A stretch of DNA of 14,485 nt from an uncultured Clostridia bacterium (GTDB lineage Bacteria; Bacillota; Clostridia; Oscillospirales; UBA644), in assembly GCA_904502105.1 (NCBI GenBank), contig CAJGDF010000015.1, forward strand, positions 1 through 14,485, given 5' to 3'. How positions within the stretch are numbered: position 1 is the stretch's first letter; every line of letters begins with the position of its first letter. Made by a program: the position numbers and the translations under genes. Shown here piece by piece: positions 12,937-14,485 of the stretch. The notes under the pieces are model-generated. The model was not told where the DNA came from. It did no database searches and saw nothing but the letters and a program-made list of their open reading frames with translations.

Positions 12937-14485
12937 TTATATAACTTTAATAACGGGAATTATCATGGGCTTACGCTTCGTTTGTTCGGAAACGTATTTT
13001 GCAACCTCATCCTTAACACGGGTCTTCGCATTGAACGCCCACTCATCATAGCCGTCCTCAGCACAACGTGTAATAACTTTGACGGTTATTTCTTTTATCT
13101 TTTCAACAATGCTCTCGTTTTCTTTAGCGTAAACAAAGCCTCTTGAAATAACCTCGGGTTCGGGCATTACTGTAAGAGTGTATTCATCAACAACAGCAAC
13201 GATCATAATAAGACCGTCCTGAGAAAGATGCTTTCTGTCACGAAGAACAACGTTTCCGACATCACCGACACCGAGACCGTCAACAAGAACTCTGCCTGCG
13301 GGAACGGTTCCGACAGTTTTTATCTCTTCTTCGCAAACCTCGATTATATTGCCGATATCTGCAACAACAACATTCTTTTCGGGGATGCCGAGAGAATGAG
13401 CGAGGGCTTCATGGCGTTTAAGGTGACGGTATTCGCCGTGAACGGGGATAAAGAATTTAGGACGGGTAAGACCGAAGATAAGCTTCAGCTCTTCCTGACA
13501 TGCGTGACCCGAAACATGTACCTCCGCAAGAGATTCGTAAACGACCTCCGCACCAGATCTGAAGAGCTCATTGACAACGCGGTTTACAAGCTTTTCATTA
13601 CCCGGGATAGCGGTAGCGGAAATAATAACGAGGTCGCGGTTATTTATTTCAACGACCTTATGGTCGGAATAAGCCATTCTGTAAAGAGCAGACATAGGTT
13701 CGCCCTGGCTGCCTGTTGTTATAATAACAACCTTTTCGGGAGGATAATTATTAACATCCTCTATATCGATAAGAACATGATCGGGAATAGACATATAACC
13801 GAGCTGACGGGCAACCTCGATTACGGTTACCATACTTCTGCCGCTTACAGCTACCTTTCGGTGAAATTCTGCGGCAAGGTCGATTATCGTCTGCACACGG
13901 TGCACGTTGGACGCAAACGTAGCAATAATAATACGCTGACTTACGGCTCTTGAGAAAATATTGCGAAGGGAATCACGGACTTTAAGCTCACTCATCGCAA
14001 AGCCCGGACGTTCAACGTTCGTAGATTCCATCATAAGAAGCATAACGCCCTCTTTGCCGAGTTCACCGATACGTGTAAGATCGATCATTTCACCGTCAAC
14101 AGGTGTAACGTCTATCTTGAAGTCACCCATATGAAGGATCGTGCCGCACGGAGTATGGATAGCGAGAGCCGCAGCATCGGCAATAGAGTGATTGACATGG
14201 ATAAACTCAACGTCAAGAGTATCGAGTTCAACAGTCTGCCCCGCCTGAACTTCAACAAGATCTGCTTCCTTGTCAAGTCTGAATTCGCGAAGCTTATTCT
14301 GAATGATGCCGAGAGTGAGTCTCGTTCCGTAGATGGGAACATTCACATCACGGAGAAGATACGGAATCGCACCGATATGGTCCTCATGTCCGTGTGTTAT
14401 AAATATTGCACGGAAACGGTCTTTGTTTTTAACGATATATTGCATATCGGGAATTACATAGTCAACACCGGGCATTTCCTCATCG
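12937..14485 (-). CDS. rnj: Ribonuclease J (partial; N-terminus beyond right edge)
   Basis: RNase J is a metallo-beta-lactamase/beta-CASP nuclease with 5'-3' exo- and endonuclease activity in RNA decay and rRNA/mRNA maturation. The 515 visible residues contain the zinc motif HGHEDHIG, the HSIAD histidine, HMGDFKID with the metal-binding Asp, GSQGEPMSALYRMA, the SGHAC region and PVHGEYRHLKRH. The C-terminal domain has GDVGNVVLRDRKHLSQDGLI and ISRGFVY and ends KRKPMIIPVI. A methionine at 14475 is not the start: the frame stays open to the edge and reads DEEMPGVDYVIPD, matching the interior of the family, so roughly 45-50 residues are missing. The usual DSTN motif reads ESTN here, a conservative change. 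rnjA versus rnjB type cannot be told. The GH20 gene follows after 21 nt. Confidence 0.93.
   Translation of the reverse strand, partial: DEEMPGVDYVIPDMQYIVKNKDRFRAIFITHGHEDHIGAIPYLLRDVNVPIYGTRLTLGIIQNKLREFRLDKEADLVEVQAGQTVELDTLDVEFIHVNHSIADAAALAIHTPCGTILHMGDFKIDVTPVDGEMIDLTRIGELGKEGVMLLMMESTNVERPGFAMSELKVRDSLRNIFSRAVSQRIIIATFASNVHRVQTIIDLAAEFHRKVAVSGRSMVTVIEVARQLGYMSIPDHVLIDIEDVNNYPPEKVVIITTGSQGEPMSALYRMAYSDHKVVEINNRDLVIISATAIPGNEKLVNRVVNELFRSGAEVVYESLAEVHVSGHACQEELKLIFGLTRPKFFIPVHGEYRHLKRHEALAHSLGIPEKNVVVADIGNIIEVCEEEIKTVGTVPAGRVLVDGLGVGDVGNVVLRDRKHLSQDGLIMIVAVVDEYTLTVMPEPEVISRGFVYAKENESIVEKIKEITVKVITRCAEDGYDEWAFNAKTRVKDEVAKYVSEQTKRKPMIIPVIKVI

Noticed and set aside
12937..14475. Treating the methionine at 14475 as the RNase J start
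   Set aside because: The frame is open to the window edge with family-like residues (DEE before MPGVDYVIPD), so this is an internal methionine of a truncated gene.
1..14485. CRISPR arrays, insertion sequences, tRNA or rRNA genes
   Set aside because: No regularly spaced repeats, transposase-like proteins, terminal inverted repeats or tRNA/rRNA signatures were found.

Overview
The window carries one long bacterial ribosomal-protein operon on the minus strand, the S10-spc cluster. It reads from rpsJ (start at 9955) down to a truncated secY that runs off the left edge. The gene order is rpsJ-rplC-rplD-rplW-rplB-rpsS-rplV-rpsC-rplP-rpmC-rpsQ-rplN-rplX-rplE-rpsZ-rpsH-rplF-rplR-rpsE-rpmD-rplO-secY, which is canonical, with no insertion, loss or frameshift. 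Several points suggest a Clostridia member of the Firmicutes, probably a gut Oscillospiraceae/Ruminococcaceae-like organism. These are the zinc-type short S14, an L24 with a C-terminal Cys4 knuckle, strong AGGAGG ribosome-binding sites at nearly every gene, a Spo0A C-terminal-domain protein, and RNase J. The assignment below phylum level is inference.

Layout. 1-886: secY (5' part only). 889-9955: 21 complete ribosomal-protein genes, with gaps of at most 27 nt except for 70 nt after rpsJ. Three junctions overlap (rplD/rplW, rpsC/rplP, rplP/rpmC). 9956-10302: a probable 347-nt untranslated leader of the operon. It contains several hairpins and a good intrinsic terminator (10060-10092) lying upstream of rpsJ, so it looks like an attenuator. 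10309-10337: an extended -10 promoter for the operon. 10338-10621: AT-rich DNA between two divergent promoters. 10622-10650: a promoter for a small plus-strand gene at 10683-11024. That gene encodes a Spo0A DNA-binding domain with no receiver domain, and two copies of a CCGACAT-containing repeat sit on its promoter. 11024-11051: a hairpin terminator between convergent genes. 11077-12915: a cytoplasmic GH20 beta-N-acetylhexosaminidase-like enzyme. 12937-14485: RNase J, cut at its N-terminus by the right edge and probably co-transcribed with the GH20 gene.

How the genes fit together. The operon makes most of the primary-binding and exit-tunnel proteins of both subunits plus the SecY translocon channel. 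It appears to have its own promoter and a regulated leader, and no str-operon genes (tuf, fusA, rpsG) lie upstream within the window. The RNase J-GH20 pair and the Spo0A-like gene look like separate units. The least ordinary parts are the rpsJ leader terminator and the orphan Spo0A-type regulator with repeats over its own promoter. The rest is a conserved housekeeping locus.
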